Positions 25,761 through 35,179 are shown, counted from the stretch's first letter. The stretch is DNA of 64,000 nucleotides from Burkholderia arboris (GCF_902499125.1 NZ_CABVPX010000008.1:1-64000), one strand, 5' to 3'. The notes: generated from the sequence alone by a model not told the origin. Numbers and translations: made by a program.

Positions 25761-26921
25761 TTACCGTGCTGCGCCGAACTTCGGCATCCTGACGTTGGTC
25801 GACGCGCGGTAATTCCAGTCGAGTCGGTCGCGCGGCGGCCAGCCGCCCGCACGCAACCACGCCCCGAACGCCCCCGCCGTCACCGCCTGCGCGATCCGCT
25901 CGCCCGGGCAGCCATGCGGCCCCGTGCCGAAGCCGAAATTCGGCCCCGCCGTGCGGCCGGGCATCAGCCGGTGCGGGTCGCGATACACAGCCGGGTCGCG
26001 GTTCGCCGCGGCGAGCACGACGAGGATCGCGTCGCCGGCTTCGACACGCACGCCTTCGATCGTCGTGTGGGCCGCGACGAAGCGGCGCGTGTTCTGCACC
26101 GGCGAATCGAAACGCCCGACTTCGGCAACGAACGCGTCGAGCGCGGCGGCGTCCTGCGCCATGCCCGCTTCCCCGTGCCAGGCGACCAGCGCATTGCCGA
26201 GCCATGCGGCCGTCGCCTCGCACGTCTGCGACAGCAAACCGACCAGATTCGCGACCAGCGCGCCGCTCGCCTGCCAGCCCGACGCGCGCGCTGCCTGTTG
26301 CACCGCAGCGACCAGCGTGCCGTCATGGGCGTGCGACTGCGCAACGCGCGCCGTCATCCGGTCGAGCAGTTGCCGCGCACCGTCGCTCGCGCGGGCCAGC
26401 GCCGCGGCATCCGACAACGGTGACAGCGCGGCGACGAAGTCGACCACCTGCGCCGCGATCTCGTCGAGCTGCGTTTCGTCGAAGCCGAGCAGATCGGCGA
26501 CCGCGCACACCGGCACCGTCATGCACCACCCGTTCAGCGCGTCGGCGTCGCCCGCCGCCGGCAACCGCCGCGCGGCAAGCTGCCCGGCGCGATCGCGCAG
26601 CGCCTCCGTGTCGACCGGCGCGAACGCCGCGCGCAACGCCTGCTTCGGCACGTCGTGCCGCGACGCGCCATCGTTCATGCGCACCAGCTCGCCGAACAGC
26701 GCGCCGGCCGTCGTGCCACGCAACGCGGGCGGCACCGGCGCGTCCAGCGGGCGCACCCGGCAGGCCGGATGGCTGAGCACGGCCGTCACGGCCGCCGCGC
26801 GGCTCGCGACCCACAGGCCGAGCGTGGCATCGAATGCGAGCGGCGGCCCGTCGACGAGCGTCGCATAGTAGGGATAGGGATCGCGGTGCGTGACCGCGGC
26901 AATGGGATCGGTCGGGTTCAT
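25761..26921 (-). CDS. Cytochrome P450
   Basis: 386-residue soluble class I bacterial P450. The haem loop is FGFGTGPHGCPG with Cys338, and the K-helix ExxR is EVGR. The I-helix reads GLLSQTCEATAAWLGN instead of the common AGxxT, keeping an acidic residue and a threonine. The start at 26921 gives MNPTDPIAAVTHRDPYPYYATL. No ferredoxin or ferredoxin reductase is adjacent, so it must use partners encoded elsewhere. The substrate is unknown. Confidence 0.92.
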   Translation of the reverse strand: MNPTDPIAAVTHRDPYPYYATLVDGPPLAFDATLGLWVASRAAAVTAVLSHPACRVRPLDAPVPPALRGTTAGALFGELVRMNDGASRHDVPKQALRAAFAPVDTEALRDRAGQLAARRLPAAGDADALNGWCMTVPVCAVADLLGFDETQLDEIAAQVVDFVAALSPLSDAAALARASDGARQLLDRMTARVAQSHAHDGTLVAAVQQAARASGWQASGALVANLVGLLSQTCEATAAWLGNALVAWHGEAGMAQDAAALDAFVAEVGRFDSPVQNTRRFVAAHTTIEGVRVEAGDAILVVLAAANRDPAVYRDPHRLMPGRTAGPNFGFGTGPHGCPGERIAQAVTAGAFGAWLRAGGWPPRDRLDWNYRASTNVRMPKFGAAR

Positions 26922-27022
26922 GCGTTCAGTATCGGCGCAGTGCGCCGCCGCATGTTTCGGGGTTGCATGAAATGTCGTTGCACGGGCGCCGCCCGTCGCG
27001 GCATCGCAACGACAGCCCGATG

Positions 27023-27289
27023 TCAGGCAGCCGAGCGGTAGCGGTGCGACTGCATGCGCAGCCGGACGCGCCCGGCCGAAATCGCACGCGGTTCGGGCAC
27101 CACCGTGTCGTGATGGAACATTTCCTGCCGGAACTCGCCGCTTTCGTCGAACCACTGGCAGATCAACCAGTCGCCGTCGTCGAACACGACCGGCCCCGCA
27201 TAGGTGACGGTCATGCGGGGCCCGCCGGTTTTCAGCGTTACGACATCGCCGACGCGAAACCCGACGCGGTGATTTTCTCGAATCGTCAT
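27023..27289 (-). CDS. YodC-family (DUF2158) small protein
   Basis: 88 residues. FRVGDVVTLKTGGPRMTV, then LICQWFDESGEFRQEMFHHDTV, is the YodC/DUF2158 pattern, a small beta-rich domain of unknown function. The tail is basic (RVRLRMQSHRYRS). It lies upstream of, and in the same direction as, the P450 gene with a 101-bp gap. Confidence 0.8.
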   Translation of the reverse strand: MTIRENHRVGFRVGDVVTLKTGGPRMTVTYAGPVVFDDGDWLICQWFDESGEFRQEMFHHDTVVPEPRAISAGRVRLRMQSHRYRSAA

Positions 27290-27625
27290 CGCTCTCTCAG
27301 CTTTTTATATATTGATATTCCCGGCAGTCCATCGACCGGTCATTACAACGTGCCGCAGATTATCAATCAAAAAAACAGCCGGCAACTCCCGCGTACATAA
27401 ATGCTTTTAACGGAAACTGGCAACAATGCGCCGGATTGGCACGCATCGCGTCCCGCCGGCCGCCAGATCCGGCGCGGGTTACGTGCCGGCAGCGGTCGAG
27501 CGGGCGGAATGCGGAGAATAAACGATGATTTTCACGCCGTCATCGACGATTAATTCGGACGTGAAATCGGTTGATTATTGTCAATCAACGTTTCGACTGG
27601 AAACGATCCCACTTTTTATTAGGGA
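27290..27625. other. AT-richer intergenic region without a gene
   Basis: About 335 bp with clearly lower GC than its surroundings. It holds the promoter of the YodC gene and the 3' flank of the ICL/PEP-mutase gene. GATCCC (27605-27610) and GGGATC (27622-27627) form a small dyad around a T-rich loop at that 3' end. No gene is supported. Confidence 0.45.
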
Positions 27626-28486
27626 TCATTCGCCGAACAAAACCGGCGAATTATCGGGGGCGGCAAACCAGCGGTTGATATCGCGCCCCGGCACGGCCGC
27701 CTGCGTAAATGTAAACGTGCCGTCGCGCATCATCTCCGTCGCAGCGCGCAGGAACGCCCCGAGTGCGGCCCGCGCCAGTGCACCGCCGACGCTGACGCGC
27801 TTCACGCCGAGCGCCGCCAGTTCATCGAGGCTCAGCAACCCGCCCTGCAAGCCCATGACGACATTGACGGGCGCGCCGACCGCCCGCGTCACCGCCGCGA
27901 TTTCGGCGGCGTCGGTGATGCCCGGCGCATACAGCACGTCGGCGCCGGCGTCGCGATAGGCGACGAGCCGCGCGATCGTGTCGTCGAGGTCGCGGCGGCC
28001 GTGCAGGTAGTTTTCGCAGCGCGCGGTCAGCGTGAACGGAAACGGCAGCGCACGCGCCGCTTCGACGGCCGCCGCGATGCGCTCGACCGACGCGTCGCGC
28101 GCATAGATCGGCGTATCGGCACGGCCCGTCGCATCCTCGATCGAGCCGCCGACCGCGCCGGCCTCGGCCGCCAGCCGGATCGTTTCGGCCACCGTGCCGG
28201 GCGCATCGCCGAAACCGTTCTCGAGATCGGCGCTCACGGGCAGGCCGCCCGCGGCGACGAGATCGGCGATGTGGTCGAGCATCGCGTCGCGGTCGATCGC
28301 GTTGTCAGGCTGCCCTTTCGAAAATGCATAGCCGGCGCTCGTGGTGGCGAGCGCCTCGAAGCCGGCCATCGCCAGCAGGCGCGCGGTGCCGGCGTCCCAC
28401 GGGTTCGGGATGATGAAGGCGCCGGGGCGCGTGTGCAGCGCGCGGAAAGCTTCGGCGTGGCGGGCTTGCTGGTCAAAACGGGTCAT
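27626..28486 (-). CDS. Isocitrate lyase/PEP mutase superfamily protein
   Basis: 286-residue TIM-barrel enzyme. FIIPNPWDAGTARLLAMAGFEALATTSAGYAFSKGQPD and VSADLENGFGD are the superfamily substrate and metal regions, and SIEDATGR follows. The KKCGH catalytic loop of true isocitrate and methylisocitrate lyases is absent; the equivalent position reads TARCENYLHG. It is thus a member of the large uncharacterised branch often called carboxyvinyl-carboxyphosphonate phosphorylmutase. The reaction cannot be assigned. Confidence 0.88.
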   Translation of the reverse strand: MTRFDQQARHAEAFRALHTRPGAFIIPNPWDAGTARLLAMAGFEALATTSAGYAFSKGQPDNAIDRDAMLDHIADLVAAGGLPVSADLENGFGDAPGTVAETIRLAAEAGAVGGSIEDATGRADTPIYARDASVERIAAAVEAARALPFPFTLTARCENYLHGRRDLDDTIARLVAYRDAGADVLYAPGITDAAEIAAVTRAVGAPVNVVMGLQGGLLSLDELAALGVKRVSVGGALARAALGAFLRAATEMMRDGTFTFTQAAVPGRDINRWFAAPDNSPVLFGE

Positions 28487-28638
28487 CGCGGACTCCCGGA
28501 AGGTGTTGACGGGTGAGCTTACGCCGGTCGTGCGCGCGACGTTTCAGCGACCGCCGAAATGTCGTCGCACGACACGAAAAACCGGTGACGGTACGGGCGA
28601 GCGGACCGGCGCCGGGTTCGCCCAAGGCCCGCCCGCTT

Positions 28639-30306
28639 TCAGGTCAAGGCAGGCTGCGTGCCGTCGATGCCGAGCAGCACGTCGGTGACGGCCTCCGAGA
28701 ACCGCATCGCGCGGCCGTCGATCAGCACGCCATCCGGATTCGACAGGTCGCGCGCCGCTTGCGGCACGCCGTGCGCGATCAGCACGCGCGCGCACGCTTC
28801 CCAGTCGGGATCGCCGACGCCCTCCGGTTCGTTGACGGACGCCCAGGACAACGTGCCGAGCGCGTCGCTGCCGAACCCGTGCATGTCGCGCCAGTTGGCA
28901 CCGTGCGCGAGCAGGAACGCCAGCAGTTCGGCATCGCCGCGGAACACCGCGTGATTCAGCGCGCTCGCGTCCCAGTCGCCGCCACGCGCAGCGACCGGCC
29001 AGCCCAGCTCGACCATGACCTTCACCGCGTCGCGCGAGCCCCATGCGGCGGCGTCGGGCAACTGGCGCAACCGGTCTTCGGTCAGCGCGCCAGGCAGTTC
29101 GGGATGCTGCGCCTGGATGCGCCGCGCGCCGGACGCGTCGGCACGCGCGCAGGCCGCCACGAACGCATCGTCCGCGCCGAGCACCTCTTGCGCGCCGGCC
29201 GCGCGCAACAGCGCCGCGACCTCCGACAATCCGGCCTGCATCGCAAGCCGGTACGCACTGACGCCGGCCGCGGTCCGCGCAGCGGGATCAGCGCCGGCCG
29301 CCAGCAGCGCGGCGACATGGCGTGCCGGGCAACGCACGGCGATCGCGCGCAACAAAGGCGCGCCCCACATCTTCGTCGGCCCTTCTCCGGCCGGCTCGTT
29401 CGGGTCGCCGCCATGCGCGAGCAGCAGTTCGAGCGCGGCGGCGTCCGGCACGTCGAGTGCCCGCCGCAGCGCATTCGTTCCGTCCACCCGTGCGCCGTGC
29501 TCGAGCAGCACGCGCGTACACGCCGGATTCTCCACCGAGTGATACAGCGATTCGCCGTCGTTCGGATCGGCGCCAGCCGCCAGCAGCATCGCGGTGAGCG
29601 CCGGATCGCGATTGACGCCGGCCGCGCCATACAGCGCCGACAGCGGCCCCGACTCGTCGGGCTCGGCAAGCGAGGCGGGCGGAAAACGGTTGCCGATCCG
29701 CTGGTTCGGATCGGCGCCGGCATCGAGCAGATGACGCGCGCATGCGCGCAGCCTGACGGCGAACGCGGGAATCTGCCCGAGCCGCGAATGCGTGACGGCG
29801 ACGAGCGGCGGCAGCTTCAGCGGACCGCCGGCACGCGCGATCCAGCCGGGATCGGCGGCCTGTGCCGCCCTCATCGCGTCGAGATCGCCCGCCGCGCACG
29901 CGATGGCCGGGTCGGCCGAAACGAGATCGGGATGATCGATTAGCCATTGCGCGGCGACGTGCGGCCGGGGGGCGTCGAAGCCGCCGGTCACGTCGGCACC
30001 GTAGGCGAGGTCGAGCCAGCGCCGGATCAGCAGCGACCGCGGTTGCCGCGCGAGCGACTGCATTTCGACGAACGCGCCGAGATCGGCCCACGACGCAAAG
30101 CCGTACTCGCGCGCGATGCAGGACTGCGCGTCGTGCAGGCGGAGCCCGAGCGCCCGCGTTTCATCGTGCGTGCGGTTCGCGGCGGCGGGGAGAGACTGGA
30201 CAAAACGCGCGACGGCACCGGCGTCGCCCTGCCGGTACAGGCGCAACAATGCCTTGGCCTGCTTTTTCAGATGATCGGGATGGGCCCCGGGAGGCAGCTT
30301 TTTCAT
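28639..30306 (-). CDS. Ankyrin-repeat protein
   Basis: 555 residues. The N-terminus (LKKQAKALLRLYRQGD...) is charged, followed by at least six ankyrin-like repeats with the A-HLLDAGADPN and LLLAHGGDPN consensus. No signal peptide or catalytic domain is visible, so a cytoplasmic protein-binding scaffold is most likely. The ATG at 30306 follows GAGGA. The frame extends upstream to 30495 but without a ribosome site. Confidence 0.85.
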   Translation of the reverse strand: MKKLPPGAHPDHLKKQAKALLRLYRQGDAGAVARFVQSLPAAANRTHDETRALGLRLHDAQSCIAREYGFASWADLGAFVEMQSLARQPRSLLIRRWLDLAYGADVTGGFDAPRPHVAAQWLIDHPDLVSADPAIACAAGDLDAMRAAQAADPGWIARAGGPLKLPPLVAVTHSRLGQIPAFAVRLRACARHLLDAGADPNQRIGNRFPPASLAEPDESGPLSALYGAAGVNRDPALTAMLLAAGADPNDGESLYHSVENPACTRVLLEHGARVDGTNALRRALDVPDAAALELLLAHGGDPNEPAGEGPTKMWGAPLLRAIAVRCPARHVAALLAAGADPAARTAAGVSAYRLAMQAGLSEVAALLRAAGAQEVLGADDAFVAACARADASGARRIQAQHPELPGALTEDRLRQLPDAAAWGSRDAVKVMVELGWPVAARGGDWDASALNHAVFRGDAELLAFLLAHGANWRDMHGFGSDALGTLSWASVNEPEGVGDPDWEACARVLIAHGVPQAARDLSNPDGVLIDGRAMRFSEAVTDVLLGIDGTQPALT

Positions 30307-30491
30307 GCGGATCCTCGTGCATGGATGGCCGAAGGTCCGCAATACCGCCAGCACAAAGGATGGGGAAAGACTGGATTTGCTGCGACAGGTGGGTTCAACC
30401 CTTTCCGCGGACCCGGAAGCGACCTGCATCGCTGCCCGGTATCGTAGGCGACGGCCGGTTGCATCGTCAACCGCGCCGCCGGCGCCGCCGC

Positions 30492-30917
30492 TCAACCCGC
30501 GAGTTTCTTCGTCAGGAAAATGCGTGTGTGCCCGACCGGATAATCCGGCAGCTCGCCGAAACGGACGTAGCCGCGTTTCTCATAGAACGGCCGCGCCTGG
30601 AAGTCGAACGTGTCGAGCCACGCGCTGTGGCAACCGCGCGCGACGGCCTCCGCCTCGGCGAGATCCATGATGCGCGTGCCGGCGCCCTGGCCGCGCGCGG
30701 CTTCGGGCACCACGAGCAGGTCGACATGCAGCCAGCCGAACGTCGTGCCGCCCCACAGGCCGCCGACCACCGCGCCCGACTCGTCGGTCACGACCACGGC
30801 CAGCGGCCGGAACTCGGCCGGGCCGGCCTGGCTTTCGTTGAATCGGACGAGCGGCGCGACGATCTGCTTGCGCACGTCCGCGGCGCCCGCATCGGTCACT
30901 TCGTAGATGAACGTCAT
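30492..30917 (-). CDS. GNAT-family N-acetyltransferase
   Basis: 141 residues with the acetyl-CoA site RGQGAGTRIMDLAEAEA (R/Q-x2-G-x-G/A) after the beta-4 strand HVDLLVVPEAA, and the C-terminal FYEKRGYVRFGELPDYPVGH typical of small-molecule or antibiotic acetyltransferases. It follows the RpiR gene by 47 bp in the same direction. The acceptor is unknown. Confidence 0.88.
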   Translation of the reverse strand: MTFIYEVTDAGAADVRKQIVAPLVRFNESQAGPAEFRPLAVVVTDESGAVVGGLWGGTTFGWLHVDLLVVPEAARGQGAGTRIMDLAEAEAVARGCHSAWLDTFDFQARPFYEKRGYVRFGELPDYPVGHTRIFLTKKLAG

Positions 30918-30964
30918 CGGTCGGGTCGGGTTGAATCGTGAACAGGCGTGACGTGCCGCGCACG

Positions 30965-31825
30965 TCAAACGACGTACGCGCCCTTCGCGTGCAGCTCCGC
31001 TTCGGTACGCTCGAGCGCCGCGATCGCGTCGCTGCCTTCGAGCGCCAGCAACTGCGCGACCAGCGCCTCGGCCATCGCATGCGCGGCCACCAGCGACGGG
31101 AAGAACGACGGGCTGTCGTGCGTGAAGATCAGTTGCGCGTCCGCGTGCAACGCGATCGGCGACACGGCGCTGTCGGTGATCGCGACGATCTTGCTTCCCT
31201 GCGCCTTCGCGGCCTGCGCGACGCGCGTCGCTTCGGCCGAATACGGCGCGAAACTGACGATCACGGTCACGCTCTGCTTCGCGATCGTCCGCAGCTCCAT
31301 TTCGAGCGAACCGGCGACGCCGTTGAGCAGCGACACGGTCGGTCGGAACAGCCGGTAGCCGTAGACGAAACCGAACGCGACCGGATAGCACGAGCGAAAC
31401 CCCGCCACGTGCACATGCGATGCCTTGCGGATCAGTTTGGCCGCATCCGCGAGCGCGTGCTCGTTCTGCGCGGCGGTCGCCGACAGGTTGTGCTGCTGCG
31501 CGGCGAGCAGGTCGTGTGCGAGCGATGCCTTCGCATCGGGCCGCACGAGCGAGCGCGCACGCTGCGTGAGCGGCTCGGGACGCGTGCGCACGCGCGCGAC
31601 GCACAGGTCGCGCAGCTCGTTCCAGCCGGGGAAGCCGAATTGCTGCGCGAGCCGCACGAGCGATGCAGGCTGCACCTGCGCGCGCTGCGCGACCTTGCGC
31701 ATCGACGATGTAGCGACTTCGTCGGGATGATCGAGCAGGAAAGCGGCGCCCGCCTGGAACTGCGGGCTCAGCTCTGAAAATTGCGTCCGGATCCGGGACG
31801 CGAGTTCGTCGAAATTGGCGGCCAT
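30965..31825 (-). CDS. RpiR-family transcriptional regulator
   Basis: 286 residues. An N-terminal HTH_6 domain (about residues 1-77, with MRKVAQRAQVQPASLVRLAQQFGFPGW) is followed by a SIS sugar-phosphate-binding domain (about 125-260, with SVTVIVSFAPYSAEATRVAQAAKAQGSKIVAITDS). Such proteins sense phosphosugars. It lies 55 bp after the YgiW-like gene and upstream of the GNAT gene on the same strand. No sugar-catabolic genes adjoin it. Confidence 0.9.
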   Translation of the reverse strand: MAANFDELASRIRTQFSELSPQFQAGAAFLLDHPDEVATSSMRKVAQRAQVQPASLVRLAQQFGFPGWNELRDLCVARVRTRPEPLTQRARSLVRPDAKASLAHDLLAAQQHNLSATAAQNEHALADAAKLIRKASHVHVAGFRSCYPVAFGFVYGYRLFRPTVSLLNGVAGSLEMELRTIAKQSVTVIVSFAPYSAEATRVAQAAKAQGSKIVAITDSAVSPIALHADAQLIFTHDSPSFFPSLVAAHAMAEALVAQLLALEGSDAIAALERTEAELHAKGAYVV

Positions 31826-31880
31826 CTTGGTGGGAACGGAAACCGGTCGTTCATGGTATCACCGGCCCCGCACGCACCGG

Positions 31881-32234
31881 TCAGCGCAGCACTTCGACGT
31901 GGTCGGCGTCGACCTTCACCCGGCCCGACCATTTCCGCTCGAATTCGCCGGTCACCTTCACTTCGTTCTTGTCGCTGACAGGCTGGCCGGCCGCCCACAG
32001 CTTGGCGTCGATCTCGACGCGGATCGTGCCGGTGGCGTCGGCGAACTCGAAATCCTCGCCGCCGATGTGCTTGACGATGCGCCCCTGCAGCTGCACGTGC
32101 TGGTCGTCCTTGCCGTTGGCGAGCAGCTCCTTGACGGTCGTCGTGGTCAGCGCGGACGGCCCCGTGTATTGCGCGTAGACAGCGGCGGGCAGCGTGGCAA
32201 GCGCGACCGCCAGGATTCTGGCCAGGTGTTTCAT
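31881..32234 (-). CDS. ygiW: YgiW-like periplasmic OB-fold (BOF) protein
   Basis: 117 residues with a signal peptide (MKHLARILAVALATLPAAVYA) and one OB-fold domain of the NirD/YgiW/YdeI family (VKELLANGKDDQHVQLQGRIV...). In E. coli ygiW stands beside qseBC, and here it is divergent from a QseBC-like pair, which supports the assignment. Family members bind cationic or small ligands and affect stress tolerance. GAGGA precedes the ATG. Confidence 0.88.
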   Translation of the reverse strand: MKHLARILAVALATLPAAVYAQYTGPSALTTTTVKELLANGKDDQHVQLQGRIVKHIGGEDFEFADATGTIRVEIDAKLWAAGQPVSDKNEVKVTGEFERKWSGRVKVDADHVEVLR

Positions 32235-32292
32235 GATGTCGGTCCTCTTCTTCGATGTGACGCCGCGCCCCGTTGGACGCGACGACGCCAGA

Positions 32293-32404
32293 TTACGGAC
32301 CGTAAGATTAAGCAAACCTGAAGGGTGCGCCGAGGCGACACGGTGCCGCATTGGACGAGTACTAAAGCCAGCCACGCGCCGCGCGCATTTAAGCTCGGCC
32401 TAAG
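32293..32404. promoter_or_regulatory. Candidate QseB box and dyad in the divergent promoter
   Basis: TTTAAG-CTCGG-CCTAAG (32388-32404) is a hexamer direct repeat with 5-bp spacing. That is the layout of PmrA/QseB-type boxes, and it lies 63 bp before the response regulator ATG. A second element, TTACGG-A-CCGTAA (32293-32305), is a perfect dyad nearer the YgiW-like gene. Autoregulation by the response regulator is the simplest reading. Confidence 0.5.
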
Positions 32405-32466
32405 ACACGTGCGCTTATCATGGGGACTCCGGGCGCCGCGGCGCCCCGTTGAAGAGACACGAATTC

Positions 32467-33129
32467 ATGCGCGTACTGCTCGTCGAGGACGATCCGCTGA
32501 TCGGCAGCGGGCTCGAACAGGGCCTCAAACAGGAAGGCTTCGCGGTCGACTGGGTGAAGGACGGCGATGCCGCGTCGCTCGCGCTGCGCTCGACCGGCTA
32601 CGGCCTGCTGCTGCTCGATCTCGGGCTGCCGAACCGCGACGGCCTGTCGGTGCTCGCCGCGCTGCGCCGCCGCGACGAAACCCTGCCCGCGATCATCATC
32701 ACCGCGCGCGACGGCGTGCCCGACCGCATCGCAGGCCTCGACAGCGGCGCGGACGACTATCTCGTCAAGCCGTTCGAGCTCGACGAACTGCTCGCCCGCA
32801 TCCGCGCGGTCAACCGCCGCCATGCGGGCCGCGCGCAGACGACGCTCGCGATCGGCCCGCTGCGGCTCGACCCCGTCAAACACCTCGTCTGGCTCGACGA
32901 TGACGAAGTGCCGCTGTCGCCGAAGGAATTCGTGCTGCTGCACGAGCTGATGCGCGAGCCCGGCGCGGTGATTTCGCGCGAGCAATTCGAGGAACGGCTG
33001 TACAGCTGGGGCGAGGAAATCGAGAGCAACGCGGTGCAGGTGCATATCCACAACCTGCGCAAGAAACTCGGCCACGACATGATCCGCACGGTGCGCGGCG
33101 TCGGCTACCGGATCGGTGACGGCACGTGA
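32467..33129 (+). CDS. qseB: OmpR-family response regulator, QseB-like
   Basis: 220 residues. The receiver domain has the acidic pair EDD (7-9), phosphoacceptor D51, and a conserved lysine in DDYLVKPFE. A winged-helix output domain follows (LSPKEFVLLHELM... VQVHIHNLRKKLG... IRTVRGVGYRIG). I chose the ATG at 32467, which starts exactly at the receiver (MRVLLVEDD). The upstream TTG at 32449 adds six residues and is less likely. It overlaps the kinase gene by 4 bp (GTGA). Confidence 0.92.
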   Translation: MRVLLVEDDPLIGSGLEQGLKQEGFAVDWVKDGDAASLALRSTGYGLLLLDLGLPNRDGLSVLAALRRRDETLPAIIITARDGVPDRIAGLDSGADDYLVKPFELDELLARIRAVNRRHAGRAQTTLAIGPLRLDPVKHLVWLDDDEVPLSPKEFVLLHELMREPGAVISREQFEERLYSWGEEIESNAVQVHIHNLRKKLGHDMIRTVRGVGYRIGDGT

Positions 33130-34502
33130 CCCGCATGCAACGCGCGATCGCGCGCTGGCGCAACGCGTCGCTGCGGCGGCGCCTGCTGACGTGGCTGCTG
33201 CCGGCCGCGTGCGTGATCGGCCTGGTCGCGAGCGCGGGCACGTACTGGGGCGCACTGCGCGAACTCGACGACCTGCTCGACGACCAGATGCGCAGCATGT
33301 CGAAGCAAATCGTCGTCGGCCCGAACGGCGAGCTGTCGTTCAGCGACCATGCCAACGGCAAGCACGGTTTCGAAGCGAGCGACCCCGATGCCGTGCTGCT
33401 GCAGGTCTGGCGCAACGGCACGCTGGTGTATTCGACCGACCGCGACTCGAAGCTGCCGCCGCCCGAACAGAAAGGCATCGCGAGCGTCGACGTCGGCGGC
33501 CAGCCGTGGCGCACCTATGTGACCGAACGCGGCGGCACGACGATCCGGCTCGCGCAGGCGCGGCATGCTCGGTGGGAAGCCATCGCGGGCATCGCCGTCC
33601 ACCTGCTGTGGCCGGTGTTCTCGATGCTGCCGCTGCTCGCGATCGGCCTGTGGTTCGGCATCGGCGCGGGGCTGCGGCCGCTGCGCACGATCGCGTCCGG
33701 CTTGAAGCGCAGGAATGCGAACAACCTCGAACCGGTCGACGTCGCGTCGATGCCGAACGAGGTCCGCCCGCTCGCGGAAGCGATCAACGACCTGCTCACG
33801 CGCCTCGACCGCTCGTTCACGCTGCAACGTCACTTCATCGCCGATGCCGCACACGAGCTGCGCACGCCAATCATGGGATTGTCGATCCAGTCGCAACTGC
33901 TGCGGCGCGCGGCGACGGCCGACGAGCGCGAGCACATCCTCGCGCAGATCCATGCCGGTACGACGCGCCTCGGCCACCTCGCCGAACAGTTGCTGACCCT
34001 CGCGCGCCTCGAACCCGATGCGCAGGCGGCCGCCTCCGCATCGGCGCCCGTCGATCTCGCGGCGCTGTGCCGGTCGGTGGTGTCGGACCGCGCGCGCGTC
34101 GCCGACGCGCACCGGATCGATCTCGGCGCGATCGTCGCCGCGCCCGTGATGGCTGCGGGCAATGCCGATACGCTGCGCGTGCTGCTGAACAACCTCGTCG
34201 ACAACGCGATCCGCTATGCGGGCGAAGGCGCGCGCATCGACGTGTCCGCGCGTCTCGACGGCACGACACCCGTGCTCGAAGTCGCCGACGACGGCCCCGG
34301 CATTCCGGAGGCGGAACGCACGGACGTGTGGGAGCGCTTCTATCGCGGCGAGGGCGCGCAGGCCGTCACGTCGTCGGGCAGCGGGCTCGGATTGTCGATC
34401 GTCAAGCGGATCGCCGAACAGCATCGCGCGACGGTCGCCCTCGGCACGACCCACGGCGGGCACGGGCTGACCGTCACGGTGCGGTTTCCGCTACCGGCCT
34501 GA
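33126..34502 (+). CDS. qseC: Sensor histidine kinase, QseC-like
   Basis: 458 residues. The first membrane segment is at about 22-40, a periplasmic sensor region of about 110 residues follows, and the second segment is at about 152-178. A HAMP-like linker leads to the HisKA domain with H243 in FIADAAHELRTPI, and an HATPase with N box (NNLVDNAIRYA) and G boxes (DDGPGIP, GSGLGLSIV). The start is GTG at 33126, overlapping the regulator stop. The order with a neighbouring ygiW matches QseBC. The ligand cannot be inferred. Confidence 0.92.
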   Translation: MTRMQRAIARWRNASLRRRLLTWLLPAACVIGLVASAGTYWGALRELDDLLDDQMRSMSKQIVVGPNGELSFSDHANGKHGFEASDPDAVLLQVWRNGTLVYSTDRDSKLPPPEQKGIASVDVGGQPWRTYVTERGGTTIRLAQARHARWEAIAGIAVHLLWPVFSMLPLLAIGLWFGIGAGLRPLRTIASGLKRRNANNLEPVDVASMPNEVRPLAEAINDLLTRLDRSFTLQRHFIADAAHELRTPIMGLSIQSQLLRRAATADEREHILAQIHAGTTRLGHLAEQLLTLARLEPDAQAAASASAPVDLAALCRSVVSDRARVADAHRIDLGAIVAAPVMAAGNADTLRVLLNNLVDNAIRYAGEGARIDVSARLDGTTPVLEVADDGPGIPEAERTDVWERFYRGEGAQAVTSSGSGLGLSIVKRIAEQHRATVALGTTHGGHGLTVTVRFPLPA

Positions 34503-34519
34503 TGCGCGCGACAGGCGGC

Positions 34520-34595
34520 TTTTCCACAGATTATGTTGGCAAGCTTGTGGACAACCGTCCGTTAACGGCACCAAGCCCTTGATCGGAAAGGGTTT
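34520..34595 (+). repeat. Intergenic DnaA-box-pair repeat, copy 1
   Basis: TTTTCCACA (34520-34528) and TGTGGACAA (34546-34554) flank GATTATGTTGGCAAGCT. Downstream, AAGCCCTT and AAGGGTTT can form a second stem around GATCGG. It starts 17 bp after the qseC stop, between convergent genes. Confidence 0.85.
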
Positions 34596-34675
34596 GTCGG
34601 GCATGCGCGGCAAATGCGCCGGACGGGCGCAGACCGGTACGCGATGCACCGCGGCCGGTCAGCCGCGCGCCCCGC

Positions 34676-35179
34676 TCAATTGTCGTCAACGATCCGCTCG
34701 ACCCGCAGGCCGGTCGAGGTTTCGAGAATGCTGGCGTGATGCCGCACCCGGCAATACAGACGTCCTTTCGGATAGTCGTCCGGCATCGGGCGCGTGCGAT
34801 CCTCGACATGAACCACGACGGTCCCGCCGCCCGGAAAGGCACCGACATGTTCGTCCATGTAATAGAGCTGACCGTTCAACTGGTAATAGCCCTGCCCGAG
34901 ATACCAGAACGAATCCTTCCCGGTGGCGATCGGCTTGTTGCCGAGATAGATCGCGTCGCCCTTCCTGACGATCGGGAAATACAGCAGGCCGATTTGCGGT
35001 TCGATGATCGTGTAGTGATGGGCGCGGATGTCGTCGAGCACCTTGCCGCGGAGTTCGTCACTCATGTAGGTGCTGTCGCCGAAATACTCGGTGTGATGGT
35101 AGGGCGGCTGACAGGCATGCGCCATCGTGCCGCACGCCGCCAGCAACGGCACGGCGATCCTCTTCCAGATCGTTCTCAC
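34676..35179 (-). CDS. Exported protein of unknown function
   Basis: 167 residues. I chose the GTG at 35179 because GGAGAG stands 7 bp upstream and the product then begins with a signal peptide (MRTIWKRIAVPLLAACGTMAHA, cleavage after AHA). The mature part is rich in tyrosine and glycine turns (FWYLGQGYYQLNGQLYYMDEHVG) and contains one cysteine pair candidate (CQPP and YCRV). No family is recognised. It is convergent with qseC across repeat copy 1. Confidence 0.75.
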   Translation of the reverse strand: MRTIWKRIAVPLLAACGTMAHACQPPYHHTEYFGDSTYMSDELRGKVLDDIRAHHYTIIEPQIGLLYFPIVRKGDAIYLGNKPIATGKDSFWYLGQGYYQLNGQLYYMDEHVGAFPGGGTVVVHVEDRTRPMPDDYPKGRLYCRVRHHASILETSTGLRVERIVDDN

